NCBI GenBank assembly: GCA_963839165.1
Contig: CAWIUG010000011.1
Coordinates: forward strand, 1-64,000
DNA length: 64,000 nucleotides
Reading direction: 5' to 3'
Origin: DATFVA01 sp963839165
GTDB lineage: Bacteria; Bacteroidota; Ignavibacteria; Ignavibacteriales; Ignavibacteriaceae
The translations under genes and the position numbers were made by a program. Below, in pieces: positions 45,560 through 54,152 of this stretch (the stretch's first letter is position 1; every line of letters starts with the position of its first letter). Below the pieces are notes generated by a model. That model was given only the letters and a program-made list of their open reading frames with translations. It was not told where the DNA came from and did no database searches.

Positions 45560-46072
45560 TCAGTTCATGATCCGGATTTCAATAATATGCAGATTCACTC
45601 CGGGATTTGCGCGGTAAATTCCTGCGTTGGACATATGTTGAAACCTATACCCAGCGATTAAAGATTTAAGAGGAGAAAAATAAATCCCTGCATATGACGT
45701 AAAATTGAACATTCCTCCCAATTCATTACTCTTAAAGGCATGCCGGGTAATAAAGGTTGGACTAATTCCGGCTTCAATGAAGGAGAACTCTCTTATAAAA
45801 TTTAATTCAACCCCGGGGCCTGCAGAAAAAACCATCCCATTTTGCGAAAAATCCTGAAGAACACCGCCCGTTAATTCAAGTTTCGTTTGGAAAGAAATTT
45901 CCGGGGATAAATATTTTTGATACGGAAGGTCCGCATCCATAAAAATCTCAAACTGCCTGAACCGGTTCTGCTGACGAAAAGTATTTACTCCCGTTCTGAA
46001 TCCGATTGAGGTAATCTGAGCATAAATCGGCTGAGAAATAATCAGAGAAACCAGCAGGTATAAGTATCTTAT
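45560..46072 (-). CDS. PagL-like lipid A 3-O-deacylase, atypical ATA start
   Basis: Outer-membrane barrel related to PagL, which removes a 3-O acyl chain from lipid A. The signature 'GYRFQHMSNAGIYRANPGVN' holds the catalytic His and Ser (H-x-S) of the family. An ATG at 45940 gives only 126 residues with no signal peptide. Reading upstream in the same frame gives an excellent signal peptide, 'MRYLYLLVSLIISQPIYA' then Gln, if translation starts at the ATA at 46070-46072 (preceded by GGGAG about 8 nt upstream); no ATG, GTG or TTG is available. That makes 170 residues, a normal PagL size. Either a rare ATA start or a damaged ATG is likely. Confidence 0.75.
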   Translation of the reverse strand: MRYLYLLVSLIISQPIYAQITSIGFRTGVNTFRQQNRFRQFEIFMDADLPYQKYLSPEISFQTKLELTGGVLQDFSQNGMVFSAGPGVELNFIREFSFIEAGISPTFITRHAFKSNELGGMFNFTSYAGIYFSPLKSLIAGYRFQHMSNAGIYRANPGVNLHIIEIRIMN

Positions 46073-46237
46073 TTTATTGCTCCCGTTATTTAATCTCGGT
46101 GCATTTTAAGAAGAAAGAGTATTTGTGAATGTGATTTGAAAACAAAAAAATATGAACTTTGATTTAAGACATGTTATTAGTTTCAGGGGAGGTTTGATAC
46201 CGTTTGCGAACGGGGAATATCCGGAATTGCCTTACTT

Positions 46238-47611
46238 TCAACCGCCCGGAAGGGAGATCCCTTTAATCTTCCTGAAAAGAGAAACCGCATAAGAATCGGT
46301 CATCCCTGACACAAAATCAGTGATTTTCAATAATCTCACATAAAGATCATCATCGGGTTTATTATCAGGACCAAGAAACTGTCCGGGAAGAAGTTTCATC
46401 AGATTTTTGCTTTTCCAGGAGGGTGTGCCGGCATACGTTTCATTGACTCCATTTATAAAAGCATCCAGGAGACCTCCAAGTACTTCATATCCCGCTGCTT
46501 CTCTTTCAACAACACTCCGGTAGGAATAGATCTCTTTTTTAGAAATTGTTTTAATCTTATCAAGATACCGGGAAGATTCGATAATGGAAATCAGATCCTT
46601 TTCAAGTTCCCCGTCCAGAATTTTCTGTTCATTTTCCATAAAAGTATCTGCAAGTTGAGTTACCGTATCATTTATTGCTTTTGCCCTCAGGTAACCGACC
46701 TTATCATTTTGACTTCTGCCTTCATAAGACGTAAGGCTGGAGGTTACCAGGGGACGTAGAAGCTCTTCGGTATATTCAAATGTCAGCAGACCAAGCCTGA
46801 ATCCATCTTCAAGGTCCATAATTCTATAACATATATCATCCGCGGCCTCTATAAGGAAAGAGAGGGGATGCCTGCTCCAGCAATAGTCTTCTTTCGATCC
46901 TTTTTTAATTAGGCCGGTTTCATCCGCTACTTCTGCGAAAAGGTCCTTTTCAGTCTGAAAGAACCCAAACTTTTTATATAATTTACTTCTTGTTTCTTCA
47001 GCATCTTTTATCTGCTTTTGACTGAGAGCCGACTCTTTTGGATACTTAGTAAAAGCCGCCAGGGTGGCACACGTTAGTTTCAACCCTCCGCCTGAATTAG
47101 GATTCTGAAGCCTTGTTATTATCCTGAAGCCCTGAGCATTACCCTCAAACTTTGTAAAGTCGGTCCATTTCTTATTCTCATTTATCCTTTTTTCGAATTC
47201 TCTTCCGTTACCGTTCTTGAAATATTCAGCAATAGAATCCTCTCCCGAATGTCCAAAGGGCGGATTCCCGATATCATGAGCAAGACATGCCGCCGCAACA
47301 ATTTCCCCGAAATGTATAGATGAATATTTCCGGGCAAGTTCTTTATTCCGTTTTAATATCTTATCCCCAACAAGAGTACCCAGGGATCGGCCAACACAGG
47401 ATACTTCCAGACTATGTGTGAGGCGTGTATGCACAAAATCATTTTCCGGCAAAGGGAACACCTGTGTTTTGTCCTGCAGTCTCCTGAACGCCGAGCTGAA
47501 GACGATTCTGTCAAAATCTCTCTGGAATTGACTCCGGCCGTCATTCAACTTTATTTCTGAAGATGCAGCATCGCCAAGTAATTTGTTAGAGAGTAATTTA
47601 TTCCAATTCAT
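46238..47611 (-). CDS. dgt: Deoxyguanosinetriphosphate triphosphohydrolase (dGTPase)
   Basis: 457-residue HD-domain phosphohydrolase that splits dGTP (or other dNTPs) into the nucleoside and triphosphate. Motifs: 'GRSQFQRDFDRIVFSSAFRR' (~25-44), metal-binding 'HTRLTHSLEVSCVGRSLG' (~61-78), 'CLAHDIGNPPFGHSGED' (~110-126, HD) and 'FLIEAADDICYRIMDLEDG' (~250-268). All four metal ligands can be matched. Length and order fit the type 1/2 dgt family. The gene lies divergently from recG with about 80 nt between; nothing else clearly shares its transcript. Confidence 0.94.
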   Translation of the reverse strand: MNWNKLLSNKLLGDAASSEIKLNDGRSQFQRDFDRIVFSSAFRRLQDKTQVFPLPENDFVHTRLTHSLEVSCVGRSLGTLVGDKILKRNKELARKYSSIHFGEIVAAACLAHDIGNPPFGHSGEDSIAEYFKNGNGREFEKRINENKKWTDFTKFEGNAQGFRIITRLQNPNSGGGLKLTCATLAAFTKYPKESALSQKQIKDAEETRSKLYKKFGFFQTEKDLFAEVADETGLIKKGSKEDYCWSRHPLSFLIEAADDICYRIMDLEDGFRLGLLTFEYTEELLRPLVTSSLTSYEGRSQNDKVGYLRAKAINDTVTQLADTFMENEQKILDGELEKDLISIIESSRYLDKIKTISKKEIYSYRSVVEREAAGYEVLGGLLDAFINGVNETYAGTPSWKSKNLMKLLPGQFLGPDNKPDDDLYVRLLKITDFVSGMTDSYAVSLFRKIKGISLPGG

Positions 47612-47694
47612 AGTTTCTGCTCTATTTTAGACTTTGCAAATATAAAAATTATGACAGAGTGAATGATAAATCTGAATTATTTATTTTAATCAAT

Positions 47695-49905
47695 ATGAAT
47701 TCGGAAAAAGAACATATACTGGATCAGTCAGTACAATATATTAAGTCGGTCGGTCCTCGCCGTGCAGAGGCCTTCAGAAAGATAGGCATTACATCAATCA
47801 GGAAACTATTGTACTACTTTCCATCGAGGCATCTTGACAGAACTACCACGCTCACGGCAGCAAAGGCATATGGATATATTCTTAATGGATACGATGGAGA
47901 GTTAACGGTAATTGCGAAAGTGGAGGATAAGGAAAGAAGAAGGTTTAACAGGAGAGAAATATTTAAGGTTCAGTTCAGGGACAACACCGGATTTTTTGAA
48001 TGCATCTGGTTCCAGGGTGCAAAATATATTTATGATGTGTTTAATAAGGATGATCATTTTGCCGTTTCAGGGAAACCTTCCATAACAAAGCATGGCAACC
48101 TGCAGTTTGCACACCCGGATTTCGACCGACTGAGTGAAGATGAATCTAAAATGCTTAACACGGGGAAGATTATTCCTTTCTACAGGATTCCGAAGGAGCT
48201 GAAGGCAACTGCCATTGGAGATTTCAGTCTCAGAAAAATAATCGCTTCTGCAGTAGAAAAATATGCTGATTACCTTGAAGAAACTTTACCGGATTACATC
48301 ATCGGAGAGAAAGAGCTGATGAATTTAGCAGAGGCGGTAAAGAATTATCATTTCCCTGAATCAAAGGAGAAACTTAAAGCCTCACTTCACAGGCTTAAAT
48401 ATGAAGAACTCTTCTATCTCCAGATACTCATTGCTCTAAGAAAATATAATTACAGGACCAAACAGAAAGGTCATTCATTTTCGGTAAAGACCAGTCTTGT
48501 TAAGGATTTTCTTTCAACGCTTCCGTTTGAGCTCACAAATTCGCAGCTGAAAGTTCTGGGTGAAATAAAATCAGATATGGAGTCATCCTTTCCGATGAAC
48601 AGGCTCCTACAGGGAGATGTTGGAAGCGGGAAAACCATTGTAGCCTTAATCTCTATGTTGATTGCGATTGATAATGGATTCCAGGGTATTCTGATGGCGC
48701 CTACCGAAATTCTTGCTGATCAGCATGCCAAGAACATCTCAGGTATGATGAAAAAACTTGCTGAGGTCCATACCCAAAGAAACCTGAAAGTGACGCTGCT
48801 GCTTGGGGGGCAGAGAAAATCTGTTAAGGAAAAGAAGATGCAGTCGGAGGCACTTAAAGAAGCAGATATTATTATCGGTACTCACGCATTATTTGAAGAG
48901 GATGTTGAATTCAGGAATCCTGGTTTGGTGATCGTTGACGAACAGCATCGCTTTGGTGTTGCTCAGAGAGGGCGGTTGTTAAGCAAGGGGATAACTCCGG
49001 ATGTGATTGTTATGAGTGCGACACCTATACCCAGGACACTTTCGATGACATTATATGGTGATCTTGATGTTTCCTCAATAAATGAAATGCCTAAGAACAG
49101 GAAATCAATAAAGACTATCCTGCGCGGGGAGAACAAACTGCAGGATATCTACAGGTTTATTGTAGATAAAAATAAAAAAGAGGGTTACCAGTCATTTATT
49201 GTCTATCCGCTGGTGGAGGAATCTGATAAACTGGAACTTAAGGCAGCCGAAACACACTACAGTGAATTGCAATCGTCTTTTTTAAAAGAGCTAAATGTTG
49301 GGCTGGTGCATGGACGTATGTCGTGGAGGCAAAAAGAAGCTGTAATGCTGGAGTTTCTGCATAAAAAATATGATGTATTGATTGCTACTACCGTAATTGA
49401 AGTAGGAATTGATATTCCTGATGCCAACATAATTTTAATAAATGATGCAGAAAGATTCGGACTCTCACAGCTTCATCAGTTGAGGGGAAGGGTAGGCAGA
49501 GGAGTAAAACAGGCTTACTGTATACTAGTGACGAAGGACAAGTACGCAGCCTCGGCAGAACGTCTGCCGGCGGACCATGAATATTTGTCATCCTCCCGGC
49601 TGGAGAAATTCAAATCAGGTATACGTTTGAAGACGATGGTTGAATACCTTGACGGGTTTAAAGTTGCTGAAGTCGACATGAAACTCAGGGGTCCCGGAGA
49701 TATCTTCGGGACAAGACAAAGTGGTTTTCCCGAGTTCAGGTACGTTGACCTGATTGAAGACACAGACCTTCTTATCTCTGCAAAAGAAACTGCGTTCAGG
49801 ATCATTGGAGAAGATCCTCATCTCGCAAAAGAACAGAACAAGCTTATCAAAAAAATCCTTTCATCAGATTATTCCGGACAACTTGAGTATATTAAGATTG
49901 CCTGA
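47695..49905 (+). CDS. recG: ATP-dependent DNA helicase RecG
   Basis: 736 residues from ATG 47695, starting 'MNSEKEHILDQSVQYIKSVG'; an in-frame GTG at 47659 would add 12 residues, and neither start has a clear ribosome-binding site. RecG remodels stalled replication forks and branched DNA. It has the wedge/OB domain ('YDGELTVIAKVEDKERRRFN'), Walker A 'GDVGSGKTIVAL' (~306-317), 'DEQHRFGVAQRG' (DEQH motif ~414), 'MSATPIPRTLSMTLYGDLDV' (~439-458), 'TTVIEVGIDIPDANI' (motif V) and 'QLHQLRGRVGRG' (motif VI, ~590). Complete and normal length. Confidence 0.96.
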   Translation: MNSEKEHILDQSVQYIKSVGPRRAEAFRKIGITSIRKLLYYFPSRHLDRTTTLTAAKAYGYILNGYDGELTVIAKVEDKERRRFNRREIFKVQFRDNTGFFECIWFQGAKYIYDVFNKDDHFAVSGKPSITKHGNLQFAHPDFDRLSEDESKMLNTGKIIPFYRIPKELKATAIGDFSLRKIIASAVEKYADYLEETLPDYIIGEKELMNLAEAVKNYHFPESKEKLKASLHRLKYEELFYLQILIALRKYNYRTKQKGHSFSVKTSLVKDFLSTLPFELTNSQLKVLGEIKSDMESSFPMNRLLQGDVGSGKTIVALISMLIAIDNGFQGILMAPTEILADQHAKNISGMMKKLAEVHTQRNLKVTLLLGGQRKSVKEKKMQSEALKEADIIIGTHALFEEDVEFRNPGLVIVDEQHRFGVAQRGRLLSKGITPDVIVMSATPIPRTLSMTLYGDLDVSSINEMPKNRKSIKTILRGENKLQDIYRFIVDKNKKEGYQSFIVYPLVEESDKLELKAAETHYSELQSSFLKELNVGLVHGRMSWRQKEAVMLEFLHKKYDVLIATTVIEVGIDIPDANIILINDAERFGLSQLHQLRGRVGRGVKQAYCILVTKDKYAASAERLPADHEYLSSSRLEKFKSGIRLKTMVEYLDGFKVAEVDMKLRGPGDIFGTRQSGFPEFRYVDLIEDTDLLISAKETAFRIIGEDPHLAKEQNKLIKKILSSDYSGQLEYIKIA

Positions 49906-50055
49906 AAGATTTCACAGGATAGCCGGCAAAATAAAAAAAGTTGATTAATAAATATTTTTGTTTGAAATTTGTTCGGGCAGAATAAAAAAATTATTTCTTG
50001 TTCTTTTAAAAGTTTTAAGGATCAAAAAAAATATTTTGATGGTAATCAAAACTTG

Positions 50056-50085
50056 TTGACTTCGAGTTATTAATAGTTATATTTG
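50056..50085 (+). promoter_or_regulatory. Bacteroidota-type promoter upstream of the ATP-grasp/KamA cassette
   Basis: TTG (50056-50058), 19 nt, TATATTTG (50078-50085): the primary sigma consensus described for Bacteroidota (TTTG-N19-TAnnTTTG). It lies about 50 nt before the first gene of the cassette, in a 231-bp A/T-rich gap following recG, and would drive all four genes. Confidence 0.6.
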
Positions 50086-50136
50086 CTGAAAAAATAATTA
50101 CAAGGAGAATTTATTTTATCTTCTTCTTTCTTTAAT

Positions 50137-51198
50137 GTGAAGTTGAACGTTGCATTAACCTTTAACGTCAAACCAGAAAGTGAATCTTTCCAAGAAATAG
50201 TATCCCCAAATTCAAACAATCAAAAAGAACTGCAGAAAAAGTCTGTAGATACTTTTGCTGAATGGGATACCTGGGATACCATAAATGCCGTTAAGGGAGC
50301 CATAGAATGTTTTCACGATGTGAAGATGATCGAAGCAGATCAAAATGCATATTTCACATTCGCTGAAACGAAACCTGATATCGTATTTAATATAGCAGAA
50401 GGTTTTAACGGAGTCAGCCGTGAAGCCCAGATCCCCGCTATACTGGATATGCTTGGAATACCATATTCAGGATCTGATCCCCTCACACTGGCTACCTGTC
50501 TGGACAAGAGCCGCACCAAAGAAATTTTATCATATTATAAAATACCCAATGCAAGGTTTATAATAGCAGAAGGTCCTGCCGAAATTAAAAACCTTGATCT
50601 GAAATATCCCCTAATAGTAAAGCCCGTCTCTGAAGGTTCCGGTAAAGGAATTTTTTCAACTTCCTTTGTTGAAAACAAAAAAGATCTGATGAGGGAAGTT
50701 GAAAGGATAACCACAGAGTACGGACAGTCCGCTTTAGTTGAAGAGTTTCTCCCGGGAAGAGAATTTACGGCAGCCGTTATGGGAAATGGACCAGAGGCAG
50801 AAGTTCTTCCTATTGTTGAGATAAACTACAAAGATTTCCCTGATGGTTTTATCCCGATTTATTCCTATGAGGCGAAATGGATCCTTGATACGAAGGAAAA
50901 TCCTCTGGACGTCTTTCATTGTCCCGCCGGAATAACTCCTGAGCTTGAGAAGGCAATAAAGAAAAACGTATTAAGAGCATACAATGTTCTTCGCTGCAGA
51001 GACTGGAGCCGGATCGATATACGGCTGGATGATCGGGGCATTCCCAATATAATTGAAGTAAATCCCCTTCCGGGCATTTTACCTGATCCTGAGGAAAATT
51101 CATGTTATCCCAAGGCTGCCCGTACCGCAGGGATAAATTATAATGATATGATAAACAAAGTTCTTTATGCTGCTGCCAAAAGATATAACTTAGTATGA
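50137..51198 (+). CDS. ATP-grasp ligase of the D-alanine-D-alanine ligase type (first copy)
   Basis: 353 residues with ATP-grasp features: 'MLGIPYSGSDPLTLATCLDK' (~107-126), 'KYPLIVKPVSEGSGKGIFST' (~154-173, nucleotide loop), 'VEEFLPGREFTAAVMG' (~203-218) and the metal-binding 'RIDIRLDDRGIPNIIEVNPLPG' split over ~288-309. Relatives include Ddl and amino-acid/peptide ligases; substrate not readable. It is a diverged paralog of the next gene. GTG 50137 is the best standard start, but a strong AAGGAG at 50102-50107 lies 30 nt upstream and faces an in-frame ATT at 50113, so up to eight more residues are possible. First gene of the cassette. Confidence 0.85.
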   Translation: MKLNVALTFNVKPESESFQEIVSPNSNNQKELQKKSVDTFAEWDTWDTINAVKGAIECFHDVKMIEADQNAYFTFAETKPDIVFNIAEGFNGVSREAQIPAILDMLGIPYSGSDPLTLATCLDKSRTKEILSYYKIPNARFIIAEGPAEIKNLDLKYPLIVKPVSEGSGKGIFSTSFVENKKDLMREVERITTEYGQSALVEEFLPGREFTAAVMGNGPEAEVLPIVEINYKDFPDGFIPIYSYEAKWILDTKENPLDVFHCPAGITPELEKAIKKNVLRAYNVLRCRDWSRIDIRLDDRGIPNIIEVNPLPGILPDPEENSCYPKAARTAGINYNDMINKVLYAAAKRYNLV

Positions 51199-52256
51199 TA
51201 TCAGATACTAAAATTTTAATTTGCTACAACGCCCCTGTTAGTATCTTTTCTGTTTATAACGGAAAACCTGCCGGGGATAAAAACCCCCTGAACGATCTTT
51301 CCGAAAAAGGTTTCAAAAAAGAAATTAAAAAAGTAAGAAACGGTCTTAAAAAGTATTATGCTGAAGTACGTACTCTGGCGATAGACCGTGATGTACAGAA
51401 GACCATCAAAAAGATAACCTCTTATAAGCCCGGGGCAATATTCAACTTTGTTGAGTCTGTTGAAGGAATTGCCTCATACGAATACTGTATGGCCGGGTTA
51501 TTCGAACTTTTAGGTTTCCAATACACAGGAAATATACCCTCCTGTCTTGGAAACTGCCTCAATAAATCACGGACAAAAAACATCTTAAGATCTTACGGGA
51601 TAAACACACCAGCTTCCATCACAGTAAAAAAATCGGAAAAAGTTACTGCAAAAGATATAAATCTTACTTATCCGCTAATCCTTAAATTGTTAAACGAGGA
51701 TGCGAGCATAGGGATATCAGAATTTTCGGTGGTAAAAGATTTCCGGTCGCTTAATAAACATCTTCTCTTCCTTCAGAAAACCTACAAGCAGGATGTGCTT
51801 ATTGAAGAATACATAGAAGGCAGGGAGCTTAACGTTGCCGTACTTGGAGGAACCGTACTTCCGGTATCTGAGATAATTTTTAAGGGTCTGCCTGACCAGC
51901 TTCCCAGGATTGTTACATATGACGGGAAGTGGATGCAGAACAGTGTTTACTTTAAGTATACCAATCCCGAATGTCCGGCCAGATTGAATAAACAATTGCT
52001 GAAAAAAGTTGAAGAAATATCTTTAGCGGCTTTTGATGCGATGAACTGCAGGGATTACGCCCGTGTAGATTTAAGGCTGGATAAAAAAAATAAACCATAT
52101 GTTATCGAAGTTAATCCTAATCCTGATATATCAACGGATTCGGGATTTGCTCGTGCCGCACGGGCAGCAGGGATTGAGTACCCTGAGCTTTTATATCGCA
52201 TTTCACAATTAGCTTTGTTAAGGAAGAAAAGTGATACGCAAGCTAAAGCAGGGTGA
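51195..52256 (+). CDS. ATP-grasp ligase of the D-alanine-D-alanine ligase type (second copy)
   Basis: 353 residues, overlapping the first copy by ATGA and sharing its plan: 'LLGFQYTGNIPSCLGNCLNK' (~106-125), 'TYPLILKLLNEDASIGISEF' (~154-173), 'IEEYIEGRELNVAVLGG', and 'ARVDLRLDKKNKPYVIEVNP' (~293-312) with the ATP/Mg ligands. The glycine-rich loop seen in the first copy (GSGKG) is replaced here by 'DASIGIS', so the two differ at the nucleotide site and perhaps substrate. Paralog pairs of ATP-grasp ligases often act on successive steps of peptide formation. The GNAT gene overlaps its end by 26 nt. Confidence 0.85.
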   Translation: MISDTKILICYNAPVSIFSVYNGKPAGDKNPLNDLSEKGFKKEIKKVRNGLKKYYAEVRTLAIDRDVQKTIKKITSYKPGAIFNFVESVEGIASYEYCMAGLFELLGFQYTGNIPSCLGNCLNKSRTKNILRSYGINTPASITVKKSEKVTAKDINLTYPLILKLLNEDASIGISEFSVVKDFRSLNKHLLFLQKTYKQDVLIEEYIEGRELNVAVLGGTVLPVSEIIFKGLPDQLPRIVTYDGKWMQNSVYFKYTNPECPARLNKQLLKKVEEISLAAFDAMNCRDYARVDLRLDKKNKPYVIEVNPNPDISTDSGFARAARAAGIEYPELLYRISQLALLRKKSDTQAKAG

Positions 52257-52707
52257 TTCAAAAAAACTTGAAGAAATTTTGAGTAGAATATCAAATTTCA
52301 GTCAACAGGAAGTTGATGTGGCGATGGAATTGGTGAATATTGCCGAACAAAACCCGGGACAGGATGATTACAATATCTATGTATATGAAAATGATGGCAG
52401 GATTTTTGGTTATCATTGTACCGGTAAACGCCCATTAACAGATGCTGTATTTGATATGTACTGGATAGCTGCCGATCCTGAAGCCACAGAGAAAGGAATC
52501 GGAAAAAAGCTGCTGGAACATGCAGAAGAGTTTGTTAGACAGCGTAAAGGAAGATGGCTGCTTGCAGAAACGTCTTCCAAAGAAAGTTATACGCGGACTA
52601 GAAATTTTTATCTCAGAAATAATTATACAATTGTAGCTGAGATAAATGATTTTTATTCTATCGGAGACAACCTTATTGTCTTCGGGAAATTTTTTAGTCA
52701 ACCATAA
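52231..52707 (+). CDS. GNAT-family N-acetyltransferase
   Basis: 158 residues in the GNAT fold. Motif A, which binds acetyl-CoA pyrophosphate, reads 'AADPEATEKGIGKKLLEHAE' (~77-96), followed by 'RGRWLLAETSSKESYTRTRN' type motif B/D (~103-127, 'FYLRNNYTIVAEINDFY'). No signal peptide. The start is GTG 52231 with AAGGAAG upstream, giving a 26-nt overlap with the previous gene, a strong hint of coupling. In beta-lysine osmolyte synthesis a different, longer acetyltransferase (AblB) follows KamA; this protein is shorter and precedes it, so direct equivalence is not supported. Acceptor amine unknown. Confidence 0.85.
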   Translation: MIRKLKQGDSKKLEEILSRISNFSQQEVDVAMELVNIAEQNPGQDDYNIYVYENDGRIFGYHCTGKRPLTDAVFDMYWIAADPEATEKGIGKKLLEHAEEFVRQRKGRWLLAETSSKESYTRTRNFYLRNNYTIVAEINDFYSIGDNLIVFGKFFSQP

Positions 52708-52725
52708 ACAAACCGAAGGTTAGTC

Positions 52726-53913
52726 ATGGAACTGTGGCAGCGTATGATCAGGGACAGTGTACATACTGTCGATCAGCTTGTAGAAAAATTCGGTATAGAC
52801 AGAAAAGTAGCTGAAGATCTCGACGAATTTTTCCAGGCCCGAATAAATCCCTACTACTTAAGCCTGATAAGGTATCCGGGAGATCCTATCTGGCAGCAGT
52901 GCGTACCGGATAAAGCTGAGTTAGAGGACTTCGATGCTGAAGAAGATCCTCTAATGGAAGATGCTATGAGTCCCGTTCCTAATATTACTCACCGTTATCC
53001 TGACAGAGCTCTTTTTCTCGTGACCAGTCAATGCGGTCTTTACTGTCGTTTTTGTACCCGAAAGAGAAAAGTGGGCGACTATGAGAAGATTTCTATGAAG
53101 GGGCTGGAAAGTGCCTTCAAGTATCTTGAGGAACATACTGAAATACGGGATGTTATCCTCTCAGGCGGTGACCCCTTGATGCTTACTGATATAATGCTCG
53201 AAAAAATCCTAATGCGACTAAGAGAAATTCCTCACATTGAAATCATAAGACTGGGTTCAAAGATGCCCTGCGTTCTTCCACACAGGATAACGCCGGAACT
53301 CTGCGATATGCTTAAAAAGTATCATCCAATCTACCTTAATACCCATTTTAATCATCCATGGGAAGTTACCCCTGAGAGTGCTAAAGCCTGTGGAATGCTG
53401 GCAGATGCAGGTATACCCGTCGGCAATCAGATGGTGCTTATGAAAGGTGTGAACGATGACCCCGCGGTTGTAAAGGAACTGATGCAGAAGCTTTTGAAGA
53501 TGAGGGTCAGGCCCTATTACATGTATATGGCTGATGAAACTAAAGGTGCAAACCATTTCAGAACTTCAATTGAAACCGGAATAAATATTATAGAAAACCT
53601 TAGAGGCCATACCAGTGGTCTGGCGATTCCTCATTTTGTAATTGATGCTCCGGGTGGAGGAGGAAAAATACCTCTGCTGCCGGGCTATGTTTTGCATCAT
53701 GATGAGGATAGGATAATTCTTAGAAATTATAAAAATAAAGTATACGTTTATAAGAATTATAAGGATAAGAATAATCCGCCTAAGAAAAATACTGTAACCA
53801 GGAAGCTGCCTGCAATGGTTAGGAAAAATACTGTAAGGACCACCCGGAACAAGGTTAAAGAAATAGATTTTACTAAAATTGAATTGCCGGTTCTTGAGGA
53901 AGTTGAAATTTAG
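52726..53913 (+). CDS. kamA: KamA-family radical SAM lysine 2,3-aminomutase
   Basis: 395 residues. The radical-SAM cluster motif CxxxCxxC is 'CGLYCRFC' (~103-110); PLP binding uses Lys in 'VIDAPGGGGKIPLLPGY' (~305-321); the two substrate aspartates of lysine 2,3-aminomutase can be matched in 'YMYMADETKGANHFRT' (~265-280) and 'FVIDAPGG'. Retaining both aspartates argues for a true L-lysine (or similar diamino acid) mutase rather than the EF-P-modifying EpmB. The last ~60 residues are an unusual Lys/Asn-rich tail. It closes the ATP-grasp/ATP-grasp/GNAT cassette, 18 nt after the acetyltransferase. Product would be beta-lysine if the substrate is lysine. Confidence 0.9.
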   Translation: MELWQRMIRDSVHTVDQLVEKFGIDRKVAEDLDEFFQARINPYYLSLIRYPGDPIWQQCVPDKAELEDFDAEEDPLMEDAMSPVPNITHRYPDRALFLVTSQCGLYCRFCTRKRKVGDYEKISMKGLESAFKYLEEHTEIRDVILSGGDPLMLTDIMLEKILMRLREIPHIEIIRLGSKMPCVLPHRITPELCDMLKKYHPIYLNTHFNHPWEVTPESAKACGMLADAGIPVGNQMVLMKGVNDDPAVVKELMQKLLKMRVRPYYMYMADETKGANHFRTSIETGINIIENLRGHTSGLAIPHFVIDAPGGGGKIPLLPGYVLHHDEDRIILRNYKNKVYVYKNYKDKNNPPKKNTVTRKLPAMVRKNTVRTTRNKVKEIDFTKIELPVLEEVEI

Positions 53914-53942
53914 AGAAAGATCGGTTGGCATTATACCAAATT

Positions 53943-54107
53943 GAGACACTGACATTTTGTCACACTGTGTAATTTCTCTACAGTCGAAAACTGCATTTTT
54001 TAGCTGTTTTTACAGTGTCTCATTTTGAGTTCAAAAGGCAGATAAAAGGCGGACTTCAGGCATACAAAACCGACATAAAAAAGTAGTCTGCCATTTTGTC
54101 ACACTGT
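53943..54107. repeat. Direct and inverted repeats between convergent genes
   Basis: CATTTTGTCACACTGT occurs twice in direct orientation (53953-53968 and 54092-54107, 139 nt apart). GAGACACTG (53943-53951) has its reverse complement CAGTGTCTC at 54013-54021. TGACATTTTGTCA (53950-53962) is itself palindromic. The 239-bp gap separates kamA and the minus-strand thioredoxin gene and holds no ORF that I can support. Confidence 0.7.
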
Positions 54108-54152
54108 TGAATTTTTAAGCAGAAGAAGTACAGTTTTTTGGTTCAATGAGAA

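Noticed and set aside
46200..46213. CCGTT-TGCG-AACGG hairpin as terminator of dgt
   Set aside because: Only a 5-bp stem, and no T run on the minus strand after it.
52726..53913. KamA as EF-P modifying EpmB
   Set aside because: No epmA or efp nearby, and the two substrate-binding aspartates of true lysine 2,3-aminomutase can be matched.
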